Program-made: the position numbers and the translations under genes
Origin: Chlamydiota bacterium
Lineage (GTDB): Bacteria; Chlamydiota; Chlamydiia; Chlamydiales; Rhabdochlamydiaceae
Assembly: GCA_011065235.1 (NCBI GenBank)
Contig: JAAKFB010000113.1
Span: 1 to 5,996, forward strand
Direction: 5' to 3'
Length of the DNA: 5,996 nucleotides
Notes under the pieces: model-generated
The model's database searches: none
Told to the model about the DNA's origin: nothing
What the model saw: the letters and a program-made list of their open reading frames with translations, nothing else
In this document: positions 1 to 5,745 of the stretch, piece by piece
Layout of the letters: each line of letters starts with the position of its first letter
Numbering within the stretch: position 1 is the stretch's first letter

Positions 1-360
1 GATATAGATGGGCCGAATCTATATGCATATTGCCGAAACAATCCCCTCTCCTACGTCGATTACTTTGGGCTTGCCTCAGAAAAACATGAAAGTTCCGTGG
101 ATGAAACCTACTTTTATGGAGAATATGAACCACACTGCGATTGCGAAAGACATCGTGATTGTAAACGTGGCGGTGATATCGCTAATGCTTTAGGTGGGCA
201 AGCTGGCTTTGGTTTAGGCTCGCTTTATGACCTGTCAATCGATCTACTCACACATCCTCGCTTTCAAGGATCCATGCAGGCTCTGGGTGGATTTGCAGAA
301 GCAAGTGCCGGAGGTTTAGCAACACTTGATACAGGAGGACTTGCAGCTCCTATCGGATGA
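1..360 (+). CDS. Rhs core end and pre-toxin region, partial (no start in window), stops prematurely
   Basis: This is an open frame of 119 residues entering from the left edge. Residues 1-24 contain the Rhs repeat-associated core motif (DGPNLYAYCRNNPLSYVDYFG), which marks the end of the conserved shell and the point after which tips vary between strains. After it comes a Cys/His-rich stretch (HCDCERHRDCKRGGD, residues 45-59) and a Gly/Ala-rich helical segment (HPRFQGSMQALGGFAEASAG) of the kind found in chlamydial Rhs pre-toxin regions. The frame ends at a TGA at 358-360 created by an apparent extra base. Composition is about 50% G+C here (31 of 60 in 241-300), like the rest of the genome and unlike the toxin tip that follows. 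The N-terminal bulk of the protein must lie to the left of the window. Confidence 0.75.
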   Translation, partial: DIDGPNLYAYCRNNPLSYVDYFGLASEKHESSVDETYFYGEYEPHCDCERHRDCKRGGDIANALGGQAGFGLGSLYDLSIDLLTHPRFQGSMQALGGFAEASAGGLATLDTGGLAAPIG

Positions 361-521
361 GCCCGTACTAGTTCATGGCCTTGACCAATTTGTAACGGGC
401 ATGGGTACAGCAATCACTGGAAAGTATAGAGATACTGTGACTGAGCAGCTTCTGCAAACAACAGGGATATCCCCAGAGTGGGCATCAATCACAAATGATT
501 TGCTAAAGTGTTGCCGGCACT

Positions 522-887
522 ATGGGAGGTTCTGCTGTCATTCGTAGTAGTAGGGTAGGTGCTTTTCCTAACTTTCGCTTACCTGGAACATTAACAACTC
601 TACCTGAGCTCTCACCTAATCCTTTGCAGGGCACAAAATATACGCAAAAAGTTCTTCTTCAAACGGAGAACAATTTAAAAACGGGAAAAACTGATTTTCA
701 TGGATTTCTTCGAATAGTAGATAATTATGCGGGTTTTGGGCAAAAAGAATTAATTAAAGGAAAAGATGGGCTCACTAGGATAAAAATTTTCTTAGAAGGC
801 GGTTATAAAGGTCAGGATGGATACTTTGAGTGGATTATAGAAGCTGATAAATCAGTAAATCATAGAATATTTATTCCTAATTCTTGA
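522..887 (+). CDS. Rhs toxin tip (C-terminal toxin domain), unassigned family
   Basis: This frame encodes the C-terminal end of the Rhs toxin. The ATG at 522 is only the first ATG in the frame: coding similarity runs back to about 507 and there is no Shine-Dalgarno, so this is a continuation of the broken upstream frame and not a separate gene. Residues 1-33 finish the pre-toxin segment (AFPNFRLPG is typical of the hinge before the tip). Residues 34-120 form the variable toxin domain, with NPLQGTKYTQKV at its start, DFHGF (58-62), VDNYAGFG (66-73), GGYKG, FEWIIE (102-107) and NHRIFIPN at the very end. I remember similar tips at the ends of other Rhs/YD proteins but cannot name a Pfam family or activity. 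Conserved Asp, His and Glu would suit a nuclease, which is inference. The domain is AT-rich (19 of 60 G+C in 661-720) and is followed at once by an immunity gene, which supports the toxin role. Confidence 0.65.
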   Translation: MGGSAVIRSSRVGAFPNFRLPGTLTTLPELSPNPLQGTKYTQKVLLQTENNLKTGKTDFHGFLRIVDNYAGFGQKELIKGKDGLTRIKIFLEGGYKGQDGYFEWIIEADKSVNHRIFIPNS

Positions 888-892
888 GGGAG
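886..892 (+). promoter_or_regulatory. Shine-Dalgarno of the immunity gene
   Basis: GAGGGAG lies nine bases before the ATG at 902 and overlaps the toxin stop codon (TGA 885-887). It favours ATG 902 over the TTG at 884 as the start. The overlap suggests the immunity gene is translated right behind the toxin on the same message. Confidence 0.6.
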
Positions 893-901
893 AAATATAA
901 A

Positions 902-1243
902 ATGTTAAAGCAGAAAATTAAGGAAAAAATTATCCAAAAGGCAATTTCTTTGGAAAAATATGGTATTAATGATTTAGCTTGGAGCAAGGAAGATGCCAAA
1001 AGTCTTATTAATGCGATTATGAAAGATGAAATTGGTATTCTTGGTGGGGATGTTTATAAATTAACACTTAATCGTTTAGAACCTCTTTGCGACAATTGGT
1101 CATGCGAACCAATTGGAACAGGATCAGAAGAAGAATATTATTCTAAAAGCAAATCTGAATCTTTGAAGTACATTGAAAATTATCCCATACAATCGGGAGA
1201 GGAAATTTTATTTTCAATAACTTTTACTGAGAAAATTGGCTAA
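902..1243 (+). CDS. Immunity protein of the Rhs toxin, Imm40-like
   Basis: This encodes a small cytoplasmic protein of 113 residues without signal peptide or membrane segment. It begins with a charged helical stretch (KQKIKEKIIQKA), then AWSKEDAKSLINAI, ILGGDVYKL (46-54), CDNWSCEP (63-70), an acidic EEEYYSKS segment and YIENYPIQ. The order Trp, GGDVY, NW, EEY, YI..Y matches my recollection of the Imm40 family of polymorphic-toxin immunity proteins. The family name is therefore likely but not checked. Its role would be to bind and neutralise the toxin tip ending 14 bases upstream, protecting the producer and its kin. The start at 902 is chosen for its Shine-Dalgarno; a TTG at 884 would add six residues and overlap the toxin end. 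It is very AT-rich (14 of 60 G+C in 901-960), as expected of a tip/immunity cassette acquired by transfer. The frame is intact although the toxin frame is not. Confidence 0.7.
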   Translation: MLKQKIKEKIIQKAISLEKYGINDLAWSKEDAKSLINAIMKDEIGILGGDVYKLTLNRLEPLCDNWSCEPIGTGSEEEYYSKSKSESLKYIENYPIQSGEEILFSITFTEKIG

Positions 1244-1287
1244 CAAATGAGGTGTGTTGCATAACTCCATTTAAGCAAGCTGCATAG

Positions 1288-1458
1288 GATCCCCGCGCTG
1301 CTTCGAATGCTATGATGCATTATTCAAGAGTGTGGAGAAATGAAAAGTTCTATAATGTCGAGGTGCTCTATGATAAAGCTACTAGTACAATTTCGCATTT
1401 TCGATATACTCACAAACCTATAGGGCCATTAGAAAAAATACCAAAACCACCGAAGTAA
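1288..1458 (+). pseudogene. Remnant of a second, displaced toxin tip (orphan C-terminus)
   Basis: The frame is open from just after a TAG (1285-1287) to the TAA at 1456-1458, with ATGs at 1312 and 1315. From 1315 it encodes 47 residues: MHYSRVWRNEKFYNVEV, LYDKATSTISHFRYTH and KPIGPLEKIPKPPK. The pattern YNVEVLYDKATSTISHF reads like the last strands of a Rhs/YD-type toxin domain that ends shortly afterwards, which is remembered resemblance and not a match I can verify. There is no Shine-Dalgarno before either ATG and no room for a whole domain. The best reading is the 3' stump of an older toxin tip, pushed downstream when the present tip/immunity pair (522-1243) was inserted. A chance frame of this length cannot be excluded, but the protein-like composition argues against that. 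Confidence 0.5.
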
Positions 1459-1460
1459 AT

Positions 1461-1518
1461 ATGTACGAAAGAACAGACAAACGAAGACTTTATCAAATCA
1501 TAGAAATGTATTTAAAGG
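1461..1518 (+). pseudogene. Possible truncated immunity gene of the displaced tip
   Basis: An ATG two bases after the stop of the orphan tip opens a frame encoding MYERTDKRRLYQIIEMYLK before it runs antisense into the 3' end of dnaA, where it ends by chance at 1611-1613. The spacing (stop, two bases, ATG) is that of a toxin/immunity pair. The 19 residues resemble the start of small helical immunity proteins as I remember them. If so, the rest of the gene was lost at the dnaA border. With so few residues this is a tentative call. No Shine-Dalgarno of note precedes the ATG. Confidence 0.3.
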
Positions 1519-2853
1519 TTAACTTTCTAAATTGCGACGCGCCATCTGGATCTGGCGACGGAGCGTTTCGTCTTTGCCGAGCTGATTGGAAATCTTTTTC
1601 CACGCATGTATAAGCGTCGAGTGGGTTTTTCCCCCAAAGGATCCGGCGAGCTTCATCAAAGAGTCATTGATCATCTCCTTTGCCAAATACATGGCGACCT
1701 GACGGGGAAAAGCGATATTCTTAGCTCTTGAGCTGCCGCAGAGATCGCTGACGCGCACGCCAAACATCACCGCCACACTCTTTAAAATGTGATCGACTGA
1801 GACTCGCTTATGAGGGGCTTTTTGAAAGAGCTCACTAAGTGTGCTCTCGACGATCTCTTCTGTGACGTCAAGACCCATCATCTGGCTATAAGCAGTGAGG
1901 CGATTCAAAGCTCCCTCTAGCTGTCTCACATTGTGAAAGATCCTCTCCGCGATGAAAAAGGCGACCTTATGAGAAATCTTGATCCCTTTTTGCTCGGCTT
2001 TGTGCTGCAAAATCGCCACACGGGTCTCTAGATCGGGGACGCCGACATTGGCCACAAGACCCCATTCCATCCGGGCGATCATCCTCTCTGAGAGTTTTAG
2101 CTGACCTGGGGGCTTGTCACTGGTGATGACAATTTGCTTACCTTGATTGAGAAGAGCCTCGAACGTGTTACAAAACTCCTCCTCAAAATTGAGACGGCTT
2201 TGCAAGAACTGGATGTCATCGACGAGTAATACGTCAAGTGAGCGATAGAACCGCTTCATTTTGCTTGTTGACTTATTGCGCAAGTGATCGACGAGGTCAT
2301 TGATAAACGCCTCTGTGGTGATGCAATGGACCTTGAGACGCTTGTGGTGCTTCTGTACATAGTGTCCAATCGCATGGAGCAAATGGGTCTTGCCCAGTCC
2401 CACGCCACCATGAATAAACAACGGGTTGTACGATTTGCCTGGGTGCATCCCGATGCCAAAAGCAGCCGATTTGACGAACTGATTGGACGGTCCTTCAATG
2501 AAGTGCTCAAATGTATATTGCGGATTGAGAATGGCGTGCAACTTTTCATTTGTCACAACAGGCGTGGGAGCACTCGTCTTTGGTACCACATTTTTCTTGG
2601 GAGCATTGATTGTAAAAGAAAGAGCGAGCTCGCCTTTAGCATTTGTGGGAAGGAAATTTTCGAGATGCTTTTTAAAATTTTCGAGCAGATATTCCTGCAC
2701 AAAAATGTTGGGAACTTCGAGAACTAATTCCTCTATTGAAGAAGGATCTACTTTAATCGGGGCGATCCAGTTTTGAAATTCTGTTGCGGTGCAACAGTCT
2801 TCGACAAAGTGAAGAAACTCTTCCCAACACTGTTTCGGCGTCTTTGTTAACAT
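1519..2853 (-). CDS. dnaA: Chromosomal replication initiator DnaA, chlamydial paralogue
   Basis: DnaA binds DnaA boxes at the origin, forms an ATP-dependent filament and opens the DNA for helicase loading. All four domains are present in 444 residues. Domain I (1-80) has WEEFLHFVEDCCTATEFQNWIAP-like sequence. Linker II is short, about 82-110. AAA+ domain III has Walker A GGVGLGKT (149-156), Walker B VLLVDDIQF (208-216), sensor 1 IVITSDKPP (241-249), the arginine-finger region ARMEWGLV (260-267) and sensor 2 NVRQLEGALNRL (308-319). Domain IV has FPRQVAMYLAKE (382-393) and the helix-turn-helix signature FGGKTHSTLIHA (406-417). The text reads closely like the chlamydial DnaA I remember (IEGPSNQFVKSAA, HCITTEAFINDLV, SDKPPGQLKLSER). 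Chlamydiae usually carry two dnaA genes; which one this is cannot be told here. The start ATG has AAAGGA seven bases upstream. The gene converges on the toxin debris with no visible terminator in between. Confidence 0.97.
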   Translation of the reverse strand: MLTKTPKQCWEEFLHFVEDCCTATEFQNWIAPIKVDPSSIEELVLEVPNIFVQEYLLENFKKHLENFLPTNAKGELALSFTINAPKKNVVPKTSAPTPVVTNEKLHAILNPQYTFEHFIEGPSNQFVKSAAFGIGMHPGKSYNPLFIHGGVGLGKTHLLHAIGHYVQKHHKRLKVHCITTEAFINDLVDHLRNKSTSKMKRFYRSLDVLLVDDIQFLQSRLNFEEEFCNTFEALLNQGKQIVITSDKPPGQLKLSERMIARMEWGLVANVGVPDLETRVAILQHKAEQKGIKISHKVAFFIAERIFHNVRQLEGALNRLTAYSQMMGLDVTEEIVESTLSELFQKAPHKRVSVDHILKSVAVMFGVRVSDLCGSSRAKNIAFPRQVAMYLAKEMINDSLMKLAGSFGGKTHSTLIHAWKKISNQLGKDETLRRQIQMARRNLES

Positions 2854-2860
2854 GCGTTAA

Positions 2861-2866
2861 TCCTTT
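2861..2866 (-). promoter_or_regulatory. Shine-Dalgarno of dnaA
   Basis: On the minus strand AAAGGA lies seven bases before the ATG at 2853. It fixes that codon as the dnaA start. The same hexamer serves the MOMP-like gene upstream. Confidence 0.7.
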
Positions 2867-2875
2867 ATGAACAAT

Positions 2876-2884
2876 CTTTCCACA
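2876..2884 (+). promoter_or_regulatory. DnaA-box-like site in the dnaA leader
   Basis: CTTTCCACA differs from the relaxed DnaA box TTWTNCACA at the first base only. It sits 23-31 bases upstream of the dnaA start codon, between the Shine-Dalgarno and a small hairpin. Many bacteria autoregulate dnaA through boxes in its promoter, so the place is sensible. A single imperfect nonamer is weak evidence, and the chlamydial DnaA signature helix is altered, so its preferred box may also differ. Confidence 0.3.
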
Positions 2885-2887
2885 ATG

Positions 2888-2900
2888 CAGCCTCAGGCTG
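2888..2900. repeat. Short inverted repeat (hairpin) in the dnaA leader
   Basis: CAGCC-TCA-GGCTG forms a perfect five-base-pair stem with a three-base loop. Read on the + strand it is followed by TTTT, but no + strand gene ends here. On the dnaA-sense strand no T-run follows, so it is not a terminator for the MOMP-like gene. If the promoter at 2915-2943 is real, this hairpin lies near the 5' end of the dnaA message. Confidence 0.35.
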
Positions 2901-2914
2901 TTTTGATGTAGCCA

Positions 2915-2943
2915 GTATTAGCACGAGATACGAAATCGCGCAA
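2915..2943 (-). promoter_or_regulatory. Candidate sigma70-type promoter of dnaA
   Basis: On the minus strand TTGCGC (2943-2938) is separated by exactly 17 bases from TAATAC (2920-2915), which is preceded by TG plus one base as in an extended -10. The -10 hexamer itself is a poor match, so the call leans on spacing and position between two genes of the same strand. It would give dnaA its own transcript, independent of the MOMP-like gene. Confidence 0.35.
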
Positions 2944-2960
2944 GCCATAAATTCAACTTG

Positions 2961-3980
2961 TTAAAACCCGAAATTGACTTTCAGAGTGAGCCCCTGAAAA
3001 GAGAGATCCCCATTTGTGGAGAGGTGAATTCCTGGATTATCATCATCGAAAAAGCGTTTCAGCTGATTTTGTTCAAAGAAGAAGAGGTTTTCCCAGCCAG
3101 CTTCAACGCTTAAAGAATAACAACAATCGCAAAAGGTATATTCCCACTTCACACCTAAAAGAAAATCGAGATTGACACGAGAGGTCCAAAAGGTATCTTT
3201 TTTTAGATCTAGATAAACGATTGCAGGAGTGACATCTTGAAAAAGAATGCTTTCGGTTTGCCTTAAGTCAAAGCATCCATACAGAATAGAAAAATCGAAG
3301 TTGCCCACCAAACTAAACCCACATCCCAAACACCAAGTGGTATCGAGGCCTACTTTGGGACCAATTCCCCAAAAATCATTCTTCAGGTTGATATCGTCAT
3401 CTAGCACCAAAAAAGCCGCGGGGCCTTGCATGACACCTCCGCTGGAATTGATGTTGAATTTTTGATCGATCCAAGCCGTAGAAAGGGCGATATAAGGTTT
3501 GATCGAAAGGAAGCAAGTGGGAAATAGCGCAGCACCCAGCTTGACATCCAGACGATTGAGATCCAGTTTCCAGCGGGCTTTAGCTTTTGTCGAAGTAGTG
3601 ATACTCGAGCCGGGGATTGTCCAGGCGGTAAATAATCCTGCCGGAAAAACTGCAGATGTGGAGTCTTTGGCACTAGTTGAATAGTAGGTCCATTCTGCCT
3701 CTAGGTCACCGATGCAATTTGTTTGGTAGCCGAGTCCCACACGCACTCCCCAGTCCCAGTCAAAATCCACCCGCTTGACACGTCCCTTATTATTAATAAA
3801 AGCTAAACCGGACTGGTTTTTGATCATGTAATCCAGTCCGTCTTCATGGGCCTGCCAAAGGAGGGGGCTGACGGAGAGGTTCCAATTATAGCAGCATGAA
3901 CAGTTCTCACAGTCCTCGTATTGTGCTTCAAGAGCTGCAACACCCAGGAGTGTCGCTAGAAATATAGCTTTTTTTTTCAT
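2961..3980 (-). CDS. MOMP-like, Cys-rich outer membrane beta-barrel protein (Lpg1974/Legionella_OMP type)
   Basis: This is an exported protein of 339 residues. A signal peptide is clear: MKKK, a hydrophobic core IFLATLLGVAAL, and a likely cut after LEA at residue 19. The mature protein has twelve Cys: 24, 27, 29, 30 (DCENCSCC), 89, 156, 217, 220, 236, 284, 286 and 287 (CDCC). The alternating aromatic/polar strand pattern (VDFDWDWGVRVGLGY, LKLGAALFP-like, FSLVGNFDFSILYG) ends in LKVNFGF with a terminal Phe, the usual outer-membrane barrel signal. It resembles the MOMP-like/Lpg1974 porin family that is expanded in Simkania and Waddlia. Likely roles are a porin and part of the disulfide-linked chlamydial envelope, inferred from family and cysteines. 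The start has AAAGGA six bases upstream, overlapping the stop of the GH81 gene. The codons after ATG form a run of nine A, a possible slippage site. Confidence 0.8.
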   Translation of the reverse strand: MKKKAIFLATLLGVAALEAQYEDCENCSCCYNWNLSVSPLLWQAHEDGLDYMIKNQSGLAFINNKGRVKRVDFDWDWGVRVGLGYQTNCIGDLEAEWTYYSTSAKDSTSAVFPAGLFTAWTIPGSSITTSTKAKARWKLDLNRLDVKLGAALFPTCFLSIKPYIALSTAWIDQKFNINSSGGVMQGPAAFLVLDDDINLKNDFWGIGPKVGLDTTWCLGCGFSLVGNFDFSILYGCFDLRQTESILFQDVTPAIVYLDLKKDTFWTSRVNLDFLLGVKWEYTFCDCCYSLSVEAGWENLFFFEQNQLKRFFDDDNPGIHLSTNGDLSFQGLTLKVNFGF

Positions 3981-3986
3981 CGTTAT

Positions 3987-3992
3987 TCCTTT
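3987..3992 (-). promoter_or_regulatory. Shine-Dalgarno of the MOMP-like gene, overlapping the GH81 stop codon
   Basis: AAAGGA on the minus strand lies six bases before the ATG at 3980 and shares two bases with the TAA (3991-3993) of the upstream gene. This arrangement suggests translational coupling between the two. Confidence 0.6.
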
Positions 3993-5745
3993 AAGGGGGT
4001 AGAGGAGCGCTCGCCCATCTTTTTGGAGGAACGCTTAAGGGACTTGCCAATAAGCCACTTGGTGTTGAGCCATCGAGTTTAAAAAATTGCACGGTAATGC
4101 TCGTCAAATTGGGATTGTAGGCAAAAACTGTTGTAGTTCCACTTTTGGTGAAACTAGCCGTATAGACAAGAGTATCGGTATCGGGAACACCGTGTCCATA
4201 AATGGTCCAGTCGGGCGTTCCATAATGGTCGATGATGTGTAGGAAGTGGAGAACTTCATTGATCGATTGAGAGGGGTCGGTGAAGGCTCCTCCAATACTT
4301 CCCCAAGGAGGGGTAGGGCCGAACATAGTGAAGATATCGAGCATGAATTGAAAGGGAGTGGGAGCGGAAGCTGTAAGATTTGTTTGCCCAAAAGCAATGA
4401 TACTGCCCCCCAAACTTCTGAGCATATTCATATTGGAGTCAAATGCTCGTTTCCAGCAGTTCGTATCCGTTTTTAAACTAGGGGAAATTGTGGCGACAAA
4501 AGCTGCCGTATCCATCGAATCGTTCCAAGCGCTTAAATAGGCTCTATTTCGCCCGAAGACAAGGGACCACGCACTGCAGGGAAAGGCATTGATGAGTTTG
4601 ATGTTTTCAGGAGTTTGTCCAAAATCTGTTGCATAGGTGATTTGAGCTTGTGAAATTTTTGGCGTTCCGCTGCTTAAACTAGTACGAATGGTGAAATCGA
4701 GAAAACCAGAGCCTGCGGGGTATGTCGCATCACCCGCTTTTGTTGTGACGGGGACAAAAGCTGTCGTGGCGGCTTGTCCCTTTTCGTAGTTGAGATTTTT
4801 ATCTAAAAAGTAAGAATCCATTGCATATGCACAGGTTGTGTAGAGATAGATTCCCAAGTCGGTAATGTCTTTTCTTTGCGTAGAAATTCCCCATAAAATG
4901 ATGGAGGCATAGGCTTGAAGCGCTTCGCCAATCGAATTTTCATTGTGGCCCGCATTGCCGCCTGCAATTGTGGCTTGAATGCCATCTGCCCAACCATGAC
5001 CTGCCCACTGATCGAAAAAATTCATTTTTGCAAAAGACATTTGAGCATTTTTAAAAAATGCAGAATCGATGGAGGGATCATAGGCAATATTTTGCGCTAA
5101 TTGATCGATGGCTTCTCCGAAATTTTGCCTTGCAGCCCACTGGCTTCCCGCATCAGGAGTGGCTTCCCAAGCGCCATCGTAGAGCCCAGCAAGGGCAGCT
5201 GCAGCGATCCAGTAGCCATACTGGTAATGGTGATCATTAAATGCGTTGGCAACTCCAAAAGATTCCCAGACAACACCGGGACCATTGTGAAGAGGAGGTT
5301 GTTGGATCCGTCCGGGCCAGGGGATTGGGTTGACCCGATCGCCAGGAGTTCCGGCTGAGGGATAAAGCATGACGATGTGGGCGATGGGATCGTAAAATGC
5401 ATAGTGACTTAAATTGAATCCTCCGCGCGTGACAGATGGGACTTTTCCAAAATAGGGGGAAATGGCTCCCTCTACACCGGCCAGAGGGGGATTTGTGGTG
5501 GCTACTCCAACAACCGAAGATTCTAATGCGTCTCGAAGCGATTGTGTGCGCGCCTTGCTTTCTGGAGGGTTAAAAGCTCCGGGGCGATCGGGAAGGTCGG
5601 GTCGATTGTTGTATTGAGCTTCCGTCAGAGTTGTAAAGAAGAATTCATGAAACGGATCGCTATCTCCCGCACCATCTTCGAATCCCTGTAGAAATTCCAA
5701 AACGAGTCCCAATTGCTTAGCATCTTTTGCTAGGGTTTTTCCCAC
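3991..5745 (-). CDS. Glycoside hydrolase family 81, endo-beta-1,3-glucanase, catalytic part
   Basis: GH81 enzymes cut beta-1,3-glucan (laminarin, fungal and protist wall glucans) with inversion. This frame of 584 residues holds the (alpha/alpha)6 domain. Landmarks are FNDHHYQYGYW (169-179, with the family's catalytic acid Asp at 171), WAGHGWADG (247-255), NENSIGEALQAY (268-279, the region of the catalytic glutamates), LHIIDHYGTPDW and FAYNPN near a complete C-terminus. The family's usual NQESSSEA is changed: the first Glu is Asn270, with Glu269 one place earlier, and the second Glu (274) is kept. The GTG start at 5745 is the only start codon in the open frame but is unlikely to be native. Similarity runs on upstream (NTAYFSQNKGIYDV) to 5853, where an in-frame TGA (5854-5856) stops it. 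GH81 proteins are normally longer, with an N-terminal beta-sandwich missing here. The gene lies ten bases ahead of the MOMP-like gene, probably in one transcript. Confidence 0.82.
   Translation of the reverse strand: MGKTLAKDAKQLGLVLEFLQGFEDGAGDSDPFHEFFFTTLTEAQYNNRPDLPDRPGAFNPPESKARTQSLRDALESSVVGVATTNPPLAGVEGAISPYFGKVPSVTRGGFNLSHYAFYDPIAHIVMLYPSAGTPGDRVNPIPWPGRIQQPPLHNGPGVVWESFGVANAFNDHHYQYGYWIAAAALAGLYDGAWEATPDAGSQWAARQNFGEAIDQLAQNIAYDPSIDSAFFKNAQMSFAKMNFFDQWAGHGWADGIQATIAGGNAGHNENSIGEALQAYASIILWGISTQRKDITDLGIYLYTTCAYAMDSYFLDKNLNYEKGQAATTAFVPVTTKAGDATYPAGSGFLDFTIRTSLSSGTPKISQAQITYATDFGQTPENIKLINAFPCSAWSLVFGRNRAYLSAWNDSMDTAAFVATISPSLKTDTNCWKRAFDSNMNMLRSLGGSIIAFGQTNLTASAPTPFQFMLDIFTMFGPTPPWGSIGGAFTDPSQSINEVLHFLHIIDHYGTPDWTIYGHGVPDTDTLVYTASFTKSGTTTVFAYNPNLTSITVQFFKLDGSTPSGLLASPLSVPPKRWASAPLPP

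Larger units (their letters stand above)
1..887 (+). pseudogene. Rhs/YD-repeat polymorphic toxin, C-terminal part, frameshifted twice, 5' end off the window
   Basis: The end of a large Rhs-family cell-surface or secreted toxin is spread over three frames. Frame 1 (1-360) holds the Rhs-associated core ending DGPNLYAYCRNNPLSYVDYFGL and the start of the pre-toxin region. Frame 2 (about 361-507) continues it with VLVHGLDQFVTGM and TEQLLQTTGISPEWAS. Frame 3 (about 507-887) carries SVAGTMGGSAVIRSS, then the toxin tip. Removing base 360 turns GGA TGA into GGA TGG CCC and gives the smooth junction PIGWPVLVHGLDQ. Removing one A from 505-507 gives NDLLSVAGTMGG. Both repaired junctions match what I recall of chlamydial Rhs pre-toxin regions. 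Rhs proteins form a shell around a C-terminal toxin that is delivered to competitors or hosts. As written, the shell and toxin cannot be made as one chain, so the gene is either a pseudogene or carries two indel errors. Confidence 0.8.

Noticed and set aside
97..360. ATG at 97 as the start of a separate small gene
   Set aside because: The frame is open to the window edge and the residues before it (DGPNLYAYCRNNPL) are the Rhs core signature, so this is an internal Met.
884..901. TTG at 884 as start of the immunity gene, overlapping the toxin stop
   Set aside because: The ATG at 902 has a well-spaced GAGGGAG, while the TTG has none and adds six residues not expected from the family.
1250..1275. 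GGTGTGTTGCATAACTCC, similar in feel to the terminal inverted repeat of some insertion sequences
   Set aside because: No matching inverted copy, no transposase fragment and no target duplication could be found nearby; the likeness is from memory and too short.
1331..1339. TGTGGAGAA, one mismatch from a reversed DnaA box, as a hint of an origin near dnaA
   Set aside because: It lies isolated inside the orphan toxin frame; no cluster of boxes, AT-rich unwinding stretch or other origin feature accompanies it.
2284..2727. Long + strand open frame of 147 codons opposite dnaA
   Set aside because: It is antisense to the conserved AAA+ core of DnaA, has no Shine-Dalgarno and no recognisable motif; a codon-bias shadow.
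2888..2904. Hairpin plus TTTT as a rho-independent terminator
   Set aside because: The T-run is on the + strand side where no gene ends; on the strand of the MOMP-like gene no T-run follows and the stem is only five pairs.
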